Positions 15,521 through 22,975 are shown, numbered from the stretch's first letter. The stretch: 51,435 nucleotides of DNA from JAUYIV01 sp040882645 (GCA_040882645.1 JBBEAX010000103.1:1-51435); one strand, 5' to 3'. Notes: generated by a model not told the origin, from the letters alone. Program-made: numbers and translations.

Positions 15521-15877
15521 ATGAGTCTTACCGCGCGACTGCGTGCGACCAGAGAGGCCATGGGGCTAACGCAGGAAGAGGTGTCCCGAACCTCGGGTAT
15601 CGCCGCGCCCAACCTGTCGAAGATCGAGAACGGCGGGTCGGATATTCAGATCAGCACGTTGATGCGCATCCTGGATGCGATGAACCTGGAAATCGAGTTC
15701 GTCCCTCGCGACGCCCCTATCTCGCTTGAAGATGTGCTCGCCCAGTCCGAACGCGGTCGGGAACGCCTCGACTCCACTGGGATTGCTCCGTCTGACCCTC
15801 AGATGCGACTCAGCGCGACGCGAGCTGGCGGTACGGATGTCTCAGTCGAGCAGTCCCTACTGACGCGGCGTGCCTAG
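15521..15877 (+). CDS. XRE-family helix-turn-helix regulator, putative antitoxin
   Basis: A 118-residue protein with an XRE helix-turn-helix at about residues 5-58 (LRATREAMGLTQEEVSRTSGIAAPNLSKIENG). The rest is a short polar tail with MNLEIEFVPRD. The ATG at 15521 follows AAGGAG; upstream in-frame codons to 15470 lie in the promoter and are rejected. The stop overlaps the GTG of a nucleotidyltransferase-like gene by 8 bases. The order regulator then nucleotidyltransferase and the inverted repeat in the promoter fit an autoregulated toxin-antitoxin operon. The role is inferred from arrangement. Confidence 0.78.
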   Translation: MSLTARLRATREAMGLTQEEVSRTSGIAAPNLSKIENGGSDIQISTLMRILDAMNLEIEFVPRDAPISLEDVLAQSERGRERLDSTGIAPSDPQMRLSATRAGGTDVSVEQSLLTRRA

Positions 15878-16478
15878 CGACACACCCTCCCCGGGTGACC
15901 TACTCCGTCGCGCCAGCGAGGCGAGCATCGGGTCGACAAGGCGGAAGCTTCTGACTGCCGCCGCGTTCAGTGAGGCTGCACTTGAGAACGCGGTCCTCGT
16001 GGGCGGAACCGCAGTTGAGCTTCACACGGGCTCGTATCGGCCCACGGACATTGACCTCATCGGCTCCACGCGATCGGGCTCGGAAGTCATCCTGGTCGGA
16101 CTCGGCTTCGTACGGGAGGGCCGGCACTGGCTGTTCGCGTTCAGCGATGGTGAGACCCTCGCAGTTGAGGTTCCGGGCGATCGCCTCGATGCCTACGCGC
16201 TCGAGGCGCCGCGTGTAATCGACCTTGCACCCGGACGGCTCGCGGTCATCAGCCTGAATGACCTGATGATGGATCGCCTCCTGCAAGCCACCGGCGGCGA
16301 GCCCGTCACCATGGATGAGGCTGTTCGCTTGGCGACTGCCGCGTATGAACGGATCGACTGGGAGAAGCTCTCTGCGCGCTCAGATGCAGCTACGCAGGAC
16401 GGCACTCTTGCCAGAGCGGAACTTCCAGCAGTCTTGGCTTCCGTCAGGCGCGCCGCCCGGAGGCAGCTTCGACGCTGA
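15870..16478 (+). CDS. Nucleotidyltransferase-like protein (AbiEii/DUF6036-type), putative toxin
   Basis: The 202-residue product has VLVGGTAVELHTGSYRPTDIDLIG: a GG pair at residues 45-46 and a D60-x-D62 pair, the core of the DNA polymerase beta-type nucleotidyltransferase fold used by AbiEii, MenT and related toxins. The C-terminal half is helical and Arg-rich (SVRRAARRQLRR). It starts at GTG 15870, overlapping the XRE gene by 8 bases, so translation is coupled. Such enzymes can modify tRNA or other nucleic-acid targets; the target here cannot be told from sequence. It could also be a non-toxic nucleotidyltransferase. Confidence 0.7.
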   Translation: MPSDTPSPGDLLRRASEASIGSTRRKLLTAAAFSEAALENAVLVGGTAVELHTGSYRPTDIDLIGSTRSGSEVILVGLGFVREGRHWLFAFSDGETLAVEVPGDRLDAYALEAPRVIDLAPGRLAVISLNDLMMDRLLQATGGEPVTMDEAVRLATAAYERIDWEKLSARSDAATQDGTLARAELPAVLASVRRAARRQLRR

Positions 16479-16516
16479 ACCGTCGCGGAGTTGCCGACGG
16501 GTATGTCCCACTCTCA

Positions 16517-16541
16517 GCCAGCGTGCGGAATGTCGCCAGAG
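16517..16541 (+). repeat. Island element, copy G
   Basis: GCCAGCGTGCGGAATGTCGC followed by CAGAG. It matches the island consensus with one base missing in the centre and two substitutions. It lies in the 159-base gap between the nucleotidyltransferase-like gene and the hydrolase gene, in the same orientation as the other copies. Confidence 0.72.
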
Positions 16542-16637
16542 GGAACCGGCCGATCCTTGGTCGGGGCGCTGCCGATTCCAAGTGATGCTGTTGTGGGTGA
16601 CACGACTCGCCTCAGTATCCGGGGGGTACGGTGCAGC

Positions 16638-17564
16638 ATGAGCGAACAGGCATCTCGCCGAACCACCGTTGAGTTCGAGTCGGAGGGGGCCGTCCTTCGC
16701 GGTTTTCTCTACGAAGCGGTGGCTGGTCGCCCACCTTTCCCCGTGGTAGTGATGGCGCACGGCACTTCCGCCACGGTCTCGATGGGCATCGACCACTACG
16801 CCGAAGTGTTCGCCGACGCCGGCGTGTCCGCGCTCCTCTACGACCACCGGAATCTGGGTGCCAGCGGTGGTGAGCCCCGTCAGGAGATCAATCCATGGAT
16901 CCAATGCCGTGGCTACCGGGACGCGATCGGCTTTGCATCCACGCTCACCGACCACGATCCGAGCCGCATCGGAATCTGGGGGGACTCGTTCTCGGGCGGC
17001 GAGGTGTTTCTCGTTGCCGCCTGCGACCCTCGTGTGAAGGCGGTGGTGGCGCAATGCCCGACGTTCGGCGCCTCGCCGCCCGAGGCAAAGGCTTCAGTCG
17101 AACTCTTCGAAGCGATTCGCGCCACGTTCGAGTCAGGTGATGTCGCTGGGTCCGCGCACGATACGGTTGGTCCGATCCCGGTCGTGTCATTCGATCAGAT
17201 GGGTACTCGATCACTGCTCGAACCGATCCAGGCGTACCGGTGGTTCATCGATTACGGGGGCCGCCACGGCAGCGGGTGGTGCAACCACGCGACCCGGGTC
17301 ATGCCATCGAATACCCCTCCGTACAGTCCCTACCTGTGCGCTCCTTTCGTGACCGTGCCATCGCTGATGATGCTGGCTCCCGGTGACGAGATGGCAGGTG
17401 CGAACCCTGATGTGAGCCGTCGAGCGTTCGATTCCCTGAAAGGCCAGAAGGACCTCTACGAGATCGGCGGTGGGCACTTCGGTCTGCTGTATCACCCCAG
17501 CGACCTGTTTAGTGAGGCGAGCACGGTCCAAGCCGGATTTCTGGCCAAGCACCTGCTGCGGTGA
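16638..17564 (+). CDS. Alpha/beta-hydrolase of the dienelactone hydrolase/X-Pro peptidase type
   Basis: A 308-residue alpha/beta-hydrolase. The nucleophile elbow is GDSFSGG with S117, the oxyanion HGT motif is at residues 41-43, LLYDHRNLGASGG follows, and the late motifs APGDEM (acid) and GGHFGLLY (histidine) complete a catalytic triad. No signal peptide, so it is cytoplasmic. Related proteins hydrolyse esters, lactones or peptides; the substrate is unknown. The ATG at 16638 is preferred to an upstream in-frame start at 16491 because the extra segment covers the repeat element and has no conserved features. Confidence 0.85.
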   Translation: MSEQASRRTTVEFESEGAVLRGFLYEAVAGRPPFPVVVMAHGTSATVSMGIDHYAEVFADAGVSALLYDHRNLGASGGEPRQEINPWIQCRGYRDAIGFASTLTDHDPSRIGIWGDSFSGGEVFLVAACDPRVKAVVAQCPTFGASPPEAKASVELFEAIRATFESGDVAGSAHDTVGPIPVVSFDQMGTRSLLEPIQAYRWFIDYGGRHGSGWCNHATRVMPSNTPPYSPYLCAPFVTVPSLMMLAPGDEMAGANPDVSRRAFDSLKGQKDLYEIGGGHFGLLYHPSDLFSEASTVQAGFLAKHLLR

Positions 17565-17583
17565 AGCCCGCTCGCCACCCTTG

Positions 17584-17609
17584 GCCAGGGTTCGGGAATG
17601 TCACCCGAG
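17584..17609 (+). repeat. Island element, copy B
   Basis: GCCAGGGTTCGGGAATGTCA then CCCGAG, in the 77-base gap between the hydrolase and the next lipoprotein gene. Its right part forms TCGGG, 7 bases, CCCGA. The preceding CCCGCTCGCC also resembles the sequence before copies A, C and E. Confidence 0.8.
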
Positions 17610-17641
17610 GGATATGAGGGCCACGGTCGTACCATCAATCC

Positions 17642-18337
17642 ATGCAACGCGCCGTCAAGTCGTGGGTTGTCGTTCTTCTCTCCGGATTGCTCGCGTCGTG
17701 CGCGGCGGTGTGGCCGCCACTCGTTGGCGTACCCGACGCTGGCAGGAGCCCCGCGTGCGGACCCTTTCGATTTTCGGTTTCGCTTCTCGATGGCCCCATG
17801 CTCTCCCGGGAGGCATTCCTCGATACCGACGCAGGTCAGGTGGTCGAGGAGTACTTCACCGTCGGCAACGGATTGGGGTGGAACGAAGGGTGGCTCGCCT
17901 CAGAAGGCTTCTCACTGGTCTCTGAGGAGTTAGTGATCGGCTACCGAAATGGACTGCCCGCCTGGGACTGGCATATCGCCGGCGACCGCGTCGCTGGCGG
18001 GGGTTGCCTCCTGACCTGGACTTTGGGTGACCTCACCGCCGAGAACTGGAGCCTGGCAGCCGCAACCGATGAAGACGACCGTCTACTCGCCATCGAAGTT
18101 GGGGGTGTTAGCTGCAACGGGGAGGTCCGGACTGAGCTTGCCGGGGTGGAGCTGGTTGAGACGGCCGAGTCGATCGAGGTAACGGCCTGGGTTCGGGGGT
18201 TGGGCGAAGAGAGAGGTTGTATCGCGAGTTACGTTGGGCACCCTGCCGTCATCGTCATGCGAGCGCCGATCGGTGGCAGGTCGATCCTCAATGCAGGGTT
18301 CATTCCGGGCCGCGAGGTCACATTCGGCGAGAGGTGA
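17642..18337 (+). CDS. Putative lipoprotein, unknown function
   Basis: The 231-residue product begins MQRAVKSWVVVLLSGLLASC, a lipoprotein signal with lipobox LASC. The mature protein contains five further cysteines and many Trp/Gly/Glu residues (NGLGWNEGWLASEGF), but no domain I recognise. No good Shine-Dalgarno sequence precedes the ATG. It lies between island-element copies B and C. The N-terminus resembles that of the lipoprotein at 19883 (QRIAVCLMLSGVLLVSC), and both start 32 bases after an element. Confidence 0.72.
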   Translation: MQRAVKSWVVVLLSGLLASCAAVWPPLVGVPDAGRSPACGPFRFSVSLLDGPMLSREAFLDTDAGQVVEEYFTVGNGLGWNEGWLASEGFSLVSEELVIGYRNGLPAWDWHIAGDRVAGGGCLLTWTLGDLTAENWSLAAATDEDDRLLAIEVGGVSCNGEVRTELAGVELVETAESIEVTAWVRGLGEERGCIASYVGHPAVIVMRAPIGGRSILNAGFIPGREVTFGER

Positions 18338-18353
18338 CAGCCCGCCACTCTCG

Positions 18354-18379
18354 GCCAACGTTCGCAAATGTCATCCGAG
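18354..18379 (+). repeat. Island element, copy C
   Basis: GCCAACGTTCGCAAATGTCA then TCCGAG. CTCGG just upstream and CCGAG at the right end are complementary, so the element can form a weak stem. It lies between two convergent genes, at the 3' end of both, which argues against a promoter role. Confidence 0.82.
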
Positions 18380-18394
18380 CCGATCAGACGTTGG

Positions 18395-19138
18395 TCACGG
18401 TGGCGAGACGAAGGGTGCGCTGGCCGGATCGACGCAGGCGGGAGCCGGGCCGAACGGCTCCGCTGTCTCCCCCCCGATCCAAGACACCATCACCAGGGTC
18501 GTTATCGCATGACACCAGTTGGCGATCCGCCAATCGGTTTCAGACCGCTCGGGAGACTCCTCGCCAGACCACGCCATCACCTCTTGCCCAAGATCGTCGA
18601 CAAGCCTGATCTGAAGGACTCCTCTGTAGCCGCATCGCTCGATGGTCGGGGGGTCTGCGGCAACCCCGATATTCACGGTCTGGTCCACCGGCTCTACCCG
18701 AACGCCGTACCGCTCGGAACAAGGCCGAGCAGATTCGGCAGCCTCGGCGTCTTGTCTGCGTTGCTCAGCGCTCGCCAAACCGACTTCAGGACAGTCCAAC
18801 CCAGTGAGCCGGCTCCCTCGACCCCACCGATACGTCAGCCAACCCTCCACCAGGGTGATGTCGATAGTCCGGAATGTCCCTTCGACGACGGCGGAGCGAC
18901 CGTCGGTCGCCGTGATGCGAAAGCCGCCCGTGGTGAAGGGGGAGGGGTGGCGCTCGATCGTCTCGGCGGCGCAGCGGAGCCAGTCCGGTGCTCCGGAGAC
19001 GAGTCCGTGATCAGCTGGGAACGAACGAGCGCCGAAGTCCCGGACCAACCATCCTGTCGCCACGACCGCAGCACCGATTAGCAGGAGGGCGATGATCGTC
19101 GGTACCGGCTGCCGATCATCGTCCCAGAAGCTAGCCAT
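18395..19138 (-). CDS. Membrane-anchored exported protein, unknown function
   Basis: The 247-residue product has a short cytosolic start (MASFWDDDRQPVPT), one membrane helix at about residues 13-32 (IIALLLIGAAVVATGWLV) and a large outside part with five cysteines. No family is recognised. Convergent with the lipoprotein at 17642 and flanked by element copies C and D. The start codon is ATG at 19136-19138. Confidence 0.68.
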   Translation of the reverse strand: MASFWDDDRQPVPTIIALLLIGAAVVATGWLVRDFGARSFPADHGLVSGAPDWLRCAAETIERHPSPFTTGGFRITATDGRSAVVEGTFRTIDITLVEGWLTYRWGRGSRLTGLDCPEVGLASAEQRRQDAEAAESARPCSERYGVRVEPVDQTVNIGVAADPPTIERCGYRGVLQIRLVDDLGQEVMAWSGEESPERSETDWRIANWCHAITTLVMVSWIGGETAEPFGPAPACVDPASAPFVSPP

Positions 19139-19210
19139 CCTCCAACTGTATTTCCCCCTGCCCGTTTCTCATTTCGAGTCCCCCTGAAGGTTGACCTTGG
19201 GAGTTCCCAC

Positions 19211-19236
19211 CCCAGCGTTCGTAAATGTCATCCGAG
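19211..19236 (+). repeat. Island element, copy D
   Basis: CCCAGCGTTCGTAAATGTCA then TCCGAG, in the 105-base gap between two minus-strand genes. It is downstream of one gene and upstream of the other. Confidence 0.82.
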
Positions 19237-19243
19237 GCGGGAC

Positions 19244-19699
19244 TTACGGCGAGGTCGCGTAGTTGCCGATGAGGTAACAGGCTTGAGCATCGTCACCTCC
19301 CCAGTCGATCTCGATCGAAATTGGGTGCCCATCGGCCTCGTCGAGGACGATGTTGACATGCGCCCCGTCTGTTCGAGCGGCGCGTGCCTCTTCGAGGAGT
19401 GAACCGACCGTCGGCACCACGTCGGTACCAAGGAGTCGGATCACCCGGGCGCCCGCAGGATCCAACGCAGCCACCTCGGCAACTTGCCCGTCCCTCACAC
19501 TTACCTCGAATCGACCGAGGAGGGAACGCTCTCCGCATTGCGAGTCGAGCGCAAACGAGTACGCCACCGGTTCATGCCACCCCTCGGTCGGACCGGTGAC
19601 GGCCGAGTCGGTCGCCGAGCACGCACCGGTGATGCTCACCGCCGCAAGGACCGTCACCACAGAGGCCCTCACCCAGGATCGCCGATGGGCAGTGTTCAC
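19244..19699 (-). CDS. Small lipoprotein resembling DUF6174
   Basis: A 151-residue product starting at GTG 19699 with AAGGAGAA about 10 bases upstream. The N-terminus is a signal with lipobox TGAC. The mature part has PVAYSFALDSQCGE, VSVRDGQVAEV and a terminal ADGHPISIEIDWGGDDAQACYLIGNY. This layout (Tyr-x-Phe strand, Cys-Gly, DG turn, GxPxxIxxD) fits the small secreted DUF6174 family; function of the family is unknown to me. Flanked by element copies D and E. Confidence 0.72.
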   Translation of the reverse strand: MNTAHRRSWVRASVVTVLAAVSITGACSATDSAVTGPTEGWHEPVAYSFALDSQCGERSLLGRFEVSVRDGQVAEVAALDPAGARVIRLLGTDVVPTVGSLLEEARAARTDGAHVNIVLDEADGHPISIEIDWGGDDAQACYLIGNYATSP

Positions 19700-19820
19700 G
19701 GCTGGACTTCTCCTTCAGGCACGGCCGAGTTGTTGCTCGACTCTGACGCTCTGTTTTCGGATTCCGTTCCTATACGCGGGCACGACAGTGACATCTTGAG
19801 TGGTGTCCTCGCCTGCCTCG

Positions 19821-19846
19821 GCCAGCGTTCGTAAATGTCATCTGAG
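19821..19846 (+). repeat. Island element, copy E
   Basis: GCCAGCGTTCGTAAATGTCA then TCTGAG, preceded by CTCG. CCTCGG upstream and CTGAGG at the end form a 6-bp imperfect stem. It lies between two divergent lipoprotein genes. Confidence 0.82.
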
Positions 19847-19882
19847 GAGACCCGCGAAGTGCTTCCGACCTACGATGAGCCG

Positions 19883-20275
19883 GTGCAACGGATAGCGGTG
19901 TGTCTGATGCTCTCGGGTGTCCTTTTGGTCTCCTGCGTCGGCGGATCATCAGGCAGCGGGACCTTGCCGGGCGTCATTCCCTGTATGTCTCCCCCAGACT
20001 ATGACTACGCCAACTCAGACTTCACCCCTGTCCGGTCGGGCGTACTTCACGGCCAACCGCCGTTTCCAACGCCTGATGACGCTCTCACCGACTTCCTCCA
20101 ATCCGAACCCGCGTTGAGGTTTGCTCGGGATGGCTACGAGACCATTCAGATCCCAGGTGCCGATGATGTTCTCCTGTTCGGGAAGGACTTCGGGTACGGG
20201 TACACAACCCTGATCGCCGTTCACCGACTGCCGGGCGGCTGGGTTGCGCGATGGTGGGCTTCAAGCGGCTGCTGA
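19883..20275 (+). CDS. Small putative lipoprotein, unknown function
   Basis: With GTG 19883 as start the product is 130 residues beginning MQRIAVCLMLSGVLLVSC, a lipoprotein signal with lipobox LVSC. An earlier in-frame ATG at 19835 lies within the repeat element and would add 16 residues without signal character. The mature part ends in a strand-rich segment (YTTLIAVHRLPGGWVARWW) and a C-terminal Cys. No family recognised. Last gene of the stretch marked by the repeat elements. Confidence 0.68.
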   Translation: MQRIAVCLMLSGVLLVSCVGGSSGSGTLPGVIPCMSPPDYDYANSDFTPVRSGVLHGQPPFPTPDDALTDFLQSEPALRFARDGYETIQIPGADDVLLFGKDFGYGYTTLIAVHRLPGGWVARWWASSGC

Positions 20276-20306
20276 CGGGACCCTCCCCTCGAGGAGCGTG
20301 TAAACC

Positions 20307-20649
20307 TCAGGCGTTGCGGCGGGCTGTGACGAGACGGGTCACCAGTGATTTGGGTAGCGGCTGGTCGATCGGAATCGGAGCGTGCCCGTGGACCACTTGT
20401 ACGAGGTCAGCTCGGCGGCCATGGCCGGGAGGATTGAGCCCGAGTGGGGGAAGTAGCTGCAGTGGTTCTTTGAGTACGCGTATCCGGCAACCGGCTTTCC
20501 TTCGATCAGGAGTGCCGGGACTCCGTAGGACATCCCTCCGATGCCTCGGGCAGGACTTCGCGCAGGGTGGCGCGAAGGCTCCTGAGGGTGCTGCGGTGGG
20601 GTTGCGGCGCTCTATCGAGGTATTCATCGACGGTTATCGGGTTGCTCAA
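20307..20649 (-). pseudogene. DUF1801 (YdhG-like) gene broken by two single-base frameshifts
   Basis: Read from a TTG at 20649, the minus strand gives SNPITVDEYLDRAPQPHR and STLRSLRATLREVLPEASEG. The reading then shifts to MSYGVPALLIEGKPVAGYAYSK and GSILPAMAAELTSYKWSTGTLRF, then to PIDQPLPKSLVTRLVTARRNA. Joined, this is a complete DUF1801 protein of about 113 residues (the YdhG/iron-chaperone-like family with SYGxP and GTLRF motifs). Both breaks are explained by loss of one base in a short G run (near 20530) and a C run (near 20370). Either the gene is recently inactivated or these are assembly indel errors. Confidence 0.8.
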
Positions 20650-20838
20650 GGCAGCGACTCGTGGAGTGCAGATGGGTCGGTCATGCCCGCCGTCCCGTCC
20701 GCGGTGCGCCTGGATGAATCGTGGGCAACGAGGCGAAAACTCATGTTGGATCGGTAGTGCTGGCGATTGCTTCGGCGGGTTTCGGATCGACTTCGTTCGG
20801 GGTAACTCGACGAACCGCAAATGCGAAAGGAACCCAAA

Positions 20839-21018
20839 ATGTCAGAACGTCATCACGACACCGTCGTCGTCGAGTCGTCCAGCAGTGGTGTGGTCGTCGC
20901 CCTCGTAGTGATCGTCGTGCTCATCCTGAGCGCGGTGCTGTATTTCACAGTGATCCGCGAGGACTCCAACGGCGGCGAGGTCGACGTCACCGTACCGACG
21001 TCCGAACCCGCTGGGTGA
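20839..21018 (+). CDS. Small single-span membrane protein
   Basis: A 59-residue product: polar start (MSERHHDTVVVESSSSG), one hydrophobic helix at about residues 18-40 (VVVALVVIVVLILSAVLYFTV) and a short Glu/Asp/Thr-rich tail. The ATG at 20839 is chosen because GAAAGGA lies 6-7 bases upstream; ATG 20821 has no such site. No family recognised. A strong hairpin follows 20 bases after the stop. Confidence 0.68.
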   Translation: MSERHHDTVVVESSSSGVVVALVVIVVLILSAVLYFTVIREDSNGGEVDVTVPTSEPAG

Positions 21019-21038
21019 CGGGCGAAACAGCACGAAAT

Positions 21039-21070
21039 CGACGAGCGCCGCGTGATTGCGGCGCTCGTCG
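21039..21070 (+). terminator. Strong hairpin after the small membrane-protein gene
   Basis: CGACGAGCGCCGC and GCGGCGCTCGTCG form a perfect 13-bp stem around the loop GTGATT. There is no T-run, so termination is likely weak or Rho-assisted. It separates the small gene from the DtxR-type regulator. The rest of 21019-21133 holds nothing else. Confidence 0.6.
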
Positions 21071-21133
21071 CGTTGGAGGCCGCCTCAGAGGGCTCGCGAC
21101 TACCCTGATCGCCTTCCTCCGGGAGACGGCGAA

Positions 21134-21829
21134 ATGGCGAAGAGCGAGGCCACGTCGGGCACCGACGTGACCACCGAGAGCGAGGAGATGTACCTCATCA
21201 CGGTCGCCATGGCCGTCGAAGATGGGCAGCTCGATCCGGTCCCCGTGCCCCATCTCGCCAAGGCGATGGCGGTTTCGAAGGTCGCCGCCAACGAGATGAT
21301 CAAGAAACTCGAGGCGCGGGGCCTGCTCACCTACACCCCGTACAAGGGCGTTCGCCTCACTCCGGATGGTGATGCGGTCGCCCGGGTGATCCTCCGTCGC
21401 CGGCGGCTGTGGGCCCTCTTCCTCGCGGAGCATCTCGGCCTGACGCCGAGTGCGGCCGACGCCGTGGCTTGCGAGTTCGAGCATGTCACCCCGGCGGATG
21501 TCGCCGGCCGGCTGGCGGAGTTTCTGGGCGATCCCACCGTCGGTCCGTCAGGCAAACCGATCCCGCGCGATGAGGGCGTCAGCGTGTCCCGCAGCCGTGA
21601 GATCGCGGTGTCCGAGATGGCCGTGGGCGACTCGGGGATCGTGATCCGGGGCCCGCACGACGCGGCGATTCGGTCATTTCTCATCGAGGAGGGCCTGGGA
21701 GAAGGGGCATTGGTGACCCTGCTGGCGGTCGGCGACGACGGAGGGTGCCTGGTGACGACTCCTCACGGAAGCGTCCACCTCTCCGGTGGCCTGGCAACCT
21801 CATTGGTGGTCAATCCGGTCGCCGCCTGA
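21134..21829 (+). CDS. DtxR/MntR-family metal-dependent transcriptional regulator
   Basis: A 231-residue regulator. The N-terminal winged helix (residues ~15-75) has SEEMYLITVAMAVEDGQ and HLAKAMAVSKVAANEMIKKLEARGLLTYTPYKGVRLT. A helical dimerisation/metal-binding domain follows with LRRRRLWALFLAEHLGL and the C-x-x-E-H set in ACEFEHVTP. The last ~75 residues form an FeoA/SH3-like domain (GDSGIVIRGPHDAAIRSFLIEEGLGEGALVTL). Such proteins repress iron or manganese uptake when metal is bound. The ATG at 21134 has GGGAG upstream. No metal transporter is adjacent; it directly precedes rpmJ at the end of the island. Confidence 0.88.
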   Translation: MAKSEATSGTDVTTESEEMYLITVAMAVEDGQLDPVPVPHLAKAMAVSKVAANEMIKKLEARGLLTYTPYKGVRLTPDGDAVARVILRRRRLWALFLAEHLGLTPSAADAVACEFEHVTPADVAGRLAEFLGDPTVGPSGKPIPRDEGVSVSRSREIAVSEMAVGDSGIVIRGPHDAAIRSFLIEEGLGEGALVTLLAVGDDGGCLVTTPHGSVHLSGGLATSLVVNPVAA

Positions 21830-21869
21830 AACCCCCAATTCCGCGGGGTGCCGACCCACTTTCCCGAAC

Positions 21870-21898
21870 TTGTCCTTGTTCTGCGCCCGCGGTACTCT
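21870..21898 (+). promoter_or_regulatory. Predicted promoter for the rpmJ-rpsM-rpsK-rpsD-rpoA-rplQ unit
   Basis: TTGTCC (21870-21875) and TACTCT (21893-21898) are 17 bases apart, about 170 bases upstream of rpmJ. A GC-rich hairpin (GGCCC, TTCG, GGGCC) follows near 21906-21920 and could be part of a leader. Because the island separates the alpha-operon genes from the spc promoter, a local promoter is expected here. The remainder of the 239-base gap shows no infA and no other gene. Confidence 0.5.
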
Positions 21899-22068
21899 TC
21901 CGGTCCGGCCCTTCGGGGCCCCTTTGGTGTGTTTACAGGGACTGGACAGCGTTAGCCGATTCAGGACCGCTGACGAATGAACCGGATCGGTGTCGTTCGT
22001 CGGGACCCCCAAACCCAATCAATGGGTCTGAGCGTGCCCGATGACGCCGCCGCAGGAGAGAAGAGCCC

Positions 22069-22182
22069 GTGAAGGTACGCCCCAGCGCCAAGAAGATGTG
22101 CGAGAAATGTCGCATCATCCGACGCCGGGGGCGGGTCTGGGTGATCTGTCCGAATCCGCGCCACAAGCAGCGGCAGGGGTGA
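22069..22182 (+). CDS. rpmJ: 50S ribosomal protein L36
   Basis: L36 (bL36), the smallest ribosomal protein. The 37-residue product begins MKVRPSAKKMCEKCRI from GTG 22069 and binds zinc through C11, C14, C27 and H32 (type C+). GGAG lies 9-10 bases upstream. It is normally preceded by infA, which is missing here. A 5-base gap leads to rpsM. Confidence 0.95.
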   Translation: MKVRPSAKKMCEKCRIIRRRGRVWVICPNPRHKQRQG

Positions 22183-22187
22183 ACTAG

Positions 22188-22565
22188 ATGGCGAGAATCT
22201 CCGGCGTCGACCTTCCCCGCGACAAGCGGGTGGTAATCGGGCTGACATACATCTTCGGGGTGGGGCGCACCGCCTCGCAGGCGACCTGCGTCGATCTGGG
22301 CATCAACCAGGACACCAAGGTCCGCGACCTCACCGACGACGAGGTCGCCAAGATCCGCCAGTACATCGACGCCAATTTCCGCGTCGAAGGCGACCTGCGG
22401 CGCGAGGTGGCACAGAACATCAAGCGCAAGGTCGAAATCGGCACCTATCAGGGAATCCGCCACCGGCGCGGTCTCCCCGTCAGGGGCCAGCGCACGCACA
22501 CCAATGCTCGTACCCGCAAGGGTCCGCGCAAGGCGATTGCGGGCAAGAAGAAGGTCACGAAGTAG
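22188..22565 (+). CDS. rpsM: 30S ribosomal protein S13
   Basis: S13 (uS13) of the 30S head, contacts the P-site tRNA and forms intersubunit bridges. The 125-residue product starts MARISGVDLPRDKRVVIGLTYIFGVGR and has YQGIRHRRGLPVRGQRTHTNARTRKGP, fully typical. ATG at 22188 follows the rpmJ stop closely, so the two are probably co-translated. Confidence 0.97.
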   Translation: MARISGVDLPRDKRVVIGLTYIFGVGRTASQATCVDLGINQDTKVRDLTDDEVAKIRQYIDANFRVEGDLRREVAQNIKRKVEIGTYQGIRHRRGLPVRGQRTHTNARTRKGPRKAIAGKKKVTK

Positions 22566-22585
22566 GGCAGTGAGGAGTCGATCTC

Positions 22586-22975
22586 TTGGCCGATAAGAAG
22601 AAGCCGGTTCGCCGGCGGGAACGGCGGAACATCCTCCATGGTGAGGCGCACATCACCGCCAGTTTCAACAACACGATCATCAACATCACCGACCTCGAGG
22701 GCAACACTCTCGTATGGACCTCCGGGGGGACCGTCGGCTTCAAGGGTTCGAGGAAGTCGACGCCTTACGCCGCGCAGGTGGCTGCAGAGCAGGCCGCGCG
22801 CCGTGCCGGCGAGTTCGGGATGCGGAAGGTGGACGTGATCGTTCGCGGGTCGGGATCCGGCCGGGACACCGCGGTCCGCACGCTCCAGACCATGGGCATG
22901 GAGGTCACCGGGATCAAAGACATCACCCCGATGGCCCACAACGGCGTCCGCCTCAAGAAGCGGCGGGGTAGCTGA
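22586..22975 (+). CDS. rpsK: 30S ribosomal protein S11
   Basis: S11 (uS11) of the 30S platform, next to the mRNA exit. The 129-residue product contains GEAHITASFNNTIINITDLEGNTLVWTSGGTVGFKGSRKSTPYAAQ and ends in PMAHNGVRLKKRRGS. The TTG at 22586 (GAGGAG 11-12 bases upstream) gives MADKKKPVRRRERRN. Its stop overlaps the rpsD ATG by one base. Confidence 0.96.
   Translation: MADKKKPVRRRERRNILHGEAHITASFNNTIINITDLEGNTLVWTSGGTVGFKGSRKSTPYAAQVAAEQAARRAGEFGMRKVDVIVRGSGSGRDTAVRTLQTMGMEVTGIKDITPMAHNGVRLKKRRGS

Noticed and set aside
15419..19846. Island elements as classical integron attC sites
   Set aside because: The GTTRRRY and RYYYAAC cores are not in the right places and no integron integrase is in the window; kept only as a cassette-like pattern.
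20288..20313. A seventh intact copy of the island element after the lipoprotein at 19883
   Set aside because: Only scattered matches (AGCGT, GTAAA, TCA) remain; too degenerate to claim.
21830..22068. A hidden infA before rpmJ
   Set aside because: No frame in this gap gives an IF-1-like OB fold; the space holds only a promoter-like region and a hairpin.
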